A stretch of 14,113 nucleotides of DNA from DASWIV01 sp036397475 (GTDB lineage: Bacteria; JAJVIF01; JAPKYR01). Where the stretch lies: assembly GCA_036397475.1 (NCBI GenBank), contig DASWIV010000070.1:1-14113 (forward strand), in the 5' to 3' direction. This document shows positions 13,579 through 14,113 of this stretch, piece after piece. Position numbers and translations under genes: made by a program. The notes beneath the pieces are model-generated. The model made no database searches. It saw only the letters and a program-made list of their open reading frames with translations, and had not been told where the DNA came from. How positions within the stretch are numbered: position 1 is the first letter of the stretch; each line of letters opens with the position of its first letter.

Positions 13579-14113
13579 ATGGCAGAAGCAGAGACGTTAA
13601 TTTTCAGGTGTCCGCAGTGCGCATTCGATAATCCGCATGATGCAATTCATTGCGGAATGTGCGGGGTAAGATTGTCGTGGACAGAATCCTCCGATGGCAA
13701 GAAGAAAGAGACCAAGCCAAAGAAAACTTACGATGAGGACATGCGTGACGGGGACTGGGACGAAGCGATGTCGTATTCCCAGGAACGCTGGAAAATTCAC
13801 GCGTGGCCACTTGCTTTCATTATGGTTTTCGGGCTGTTCATTCAGGTCTGTTTTATCATCGCTGCTTCAGGCACCGGTTACGAGAAGGGGATAATCTATT
13901 CAATTGTGGCGGTGATAGTCAGCTCGTTTATTCTCGCTTCGGGAATGAAAGTGAGCCTTAGCATTGTCAGGGAAAATCCTCCCCGGCTCTCGGAAACCAT
14001 TATTCCTTCATTGAAAAACCTGGTTCCGGTCGGTCTGACAGTTTTATTTTTCGCCCTGATGATTTCGCTGATGGCAATCGCGGTGGGAGCGATCACGGCA
14101 CCTGCTGTCACAA
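13579..14113 (+). CDS. Second zinc-ribbon membrane protein (partial, C-terminus beyond window)
   Basis: The frame is open from the ATG at 13579 to the right edge, giving 178 residues. A zinc ribbon comes first: RCPQC (Cys11, Cys14) and HCGMC (Cys25, Cys28). A lysine- and acid-rich linker follows (about 33-65). Spans lie near residues 72-90, 97-116 and 141-165 and continue beyond the window. It has the same order of parts as the preceding 267-residue protein but the membrane segments are not obviously alike. The immediate ribosome-binding site is weak. AAGGTGA at 13534-13540 instead precedes an 8-codon ORF (13546-13572), so translation may be coupled, or the start may be mis-set. The role is unknown. 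Confidence 0.8.
   Translation, partial: MAEAETLIFRCPQCAFDNPHDAIHCGMCGVRLSWTESSDGKKKETKPKKTYDEDMRDGDWDEAMSYSQERWKIHAWPLAFIMVFGLFIQVCFIIAASGTGYEKGIIYSIVAVIVSSFILASGMKVSLSIVRENPPRLSETIIPSLKNLVPVGLTVLFFALMISLMAIAVGAITAPAVT

Overview
The window looks like chromosomal DNA of a Gram-negative-type bacterium. It has several lipoprotein-like signal peptides, membrane-anchored c-type cytochromes that must work in a periplasm, and Shine-Dalgarno sites with bacterial-type promoters. Nothing in it names a genus. The many unrecognised lipoproteins and the unusual respiratory genes suggest a poorly studied, probably uncultivated lineage. I see no tRNA, rRNA, CRISPR array, insertion sequence or phage gene.

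Layout. (a) 1-1523, minus: the N-terminal 507 residues of a ClC-type chloride channel/transporter with a CBS domain cut by the left edge. (b) 1632-4647, plus: a tiny lipoprotein-leader-like ORF, two tandem paralogous acidic HEAT-like putative lipoproteins, and a membrane-anchored AsmA-like protein. (c) 4686-4836: four tandem copies of a 38-bp repeat between convergent genes. (d) 10969-4850, minus: a tight six-gene electron-transfer operon. (e) 11192-12400, plus: a secreted lipoprotein of repeated modules with a good promoter in front and a strong hairpin behind. (f) 12676-14113, plus: two successive zinc-ribbon membrane proteins, the second cut by the right edge, separated by a clear intrinsic terminator.

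The operon in (d) is the main interest. In transcription order it encodes: a 764-residue fusion of a CcoN-like subunit I, a CcoO-like cytochrome c and a second cytochrome c; a 33-residue single-span membrane peptide; a membrane-anchored diheme cytochrome c; a cytochrome b6/subunit IV-like protein with one predicted haem site missing; a canonical two-haem cytochrome b ending in a 2x[4Fe-4S] ferredoxin domain; and an MvhD-like iron-sulfur protein with an acidic repeat extension. The CcoN-like part keeps its haem histidines but has lost all three CuB histidines, so it should not be an ordinary oxygen reductase. I infer a membrane complex that moves electrons between a cytoplasmic iron-sulfur donor or acceptor, the quinone pool and periplasmic c haems. 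The direction of flow and the soluble partner cannot be read from this window.
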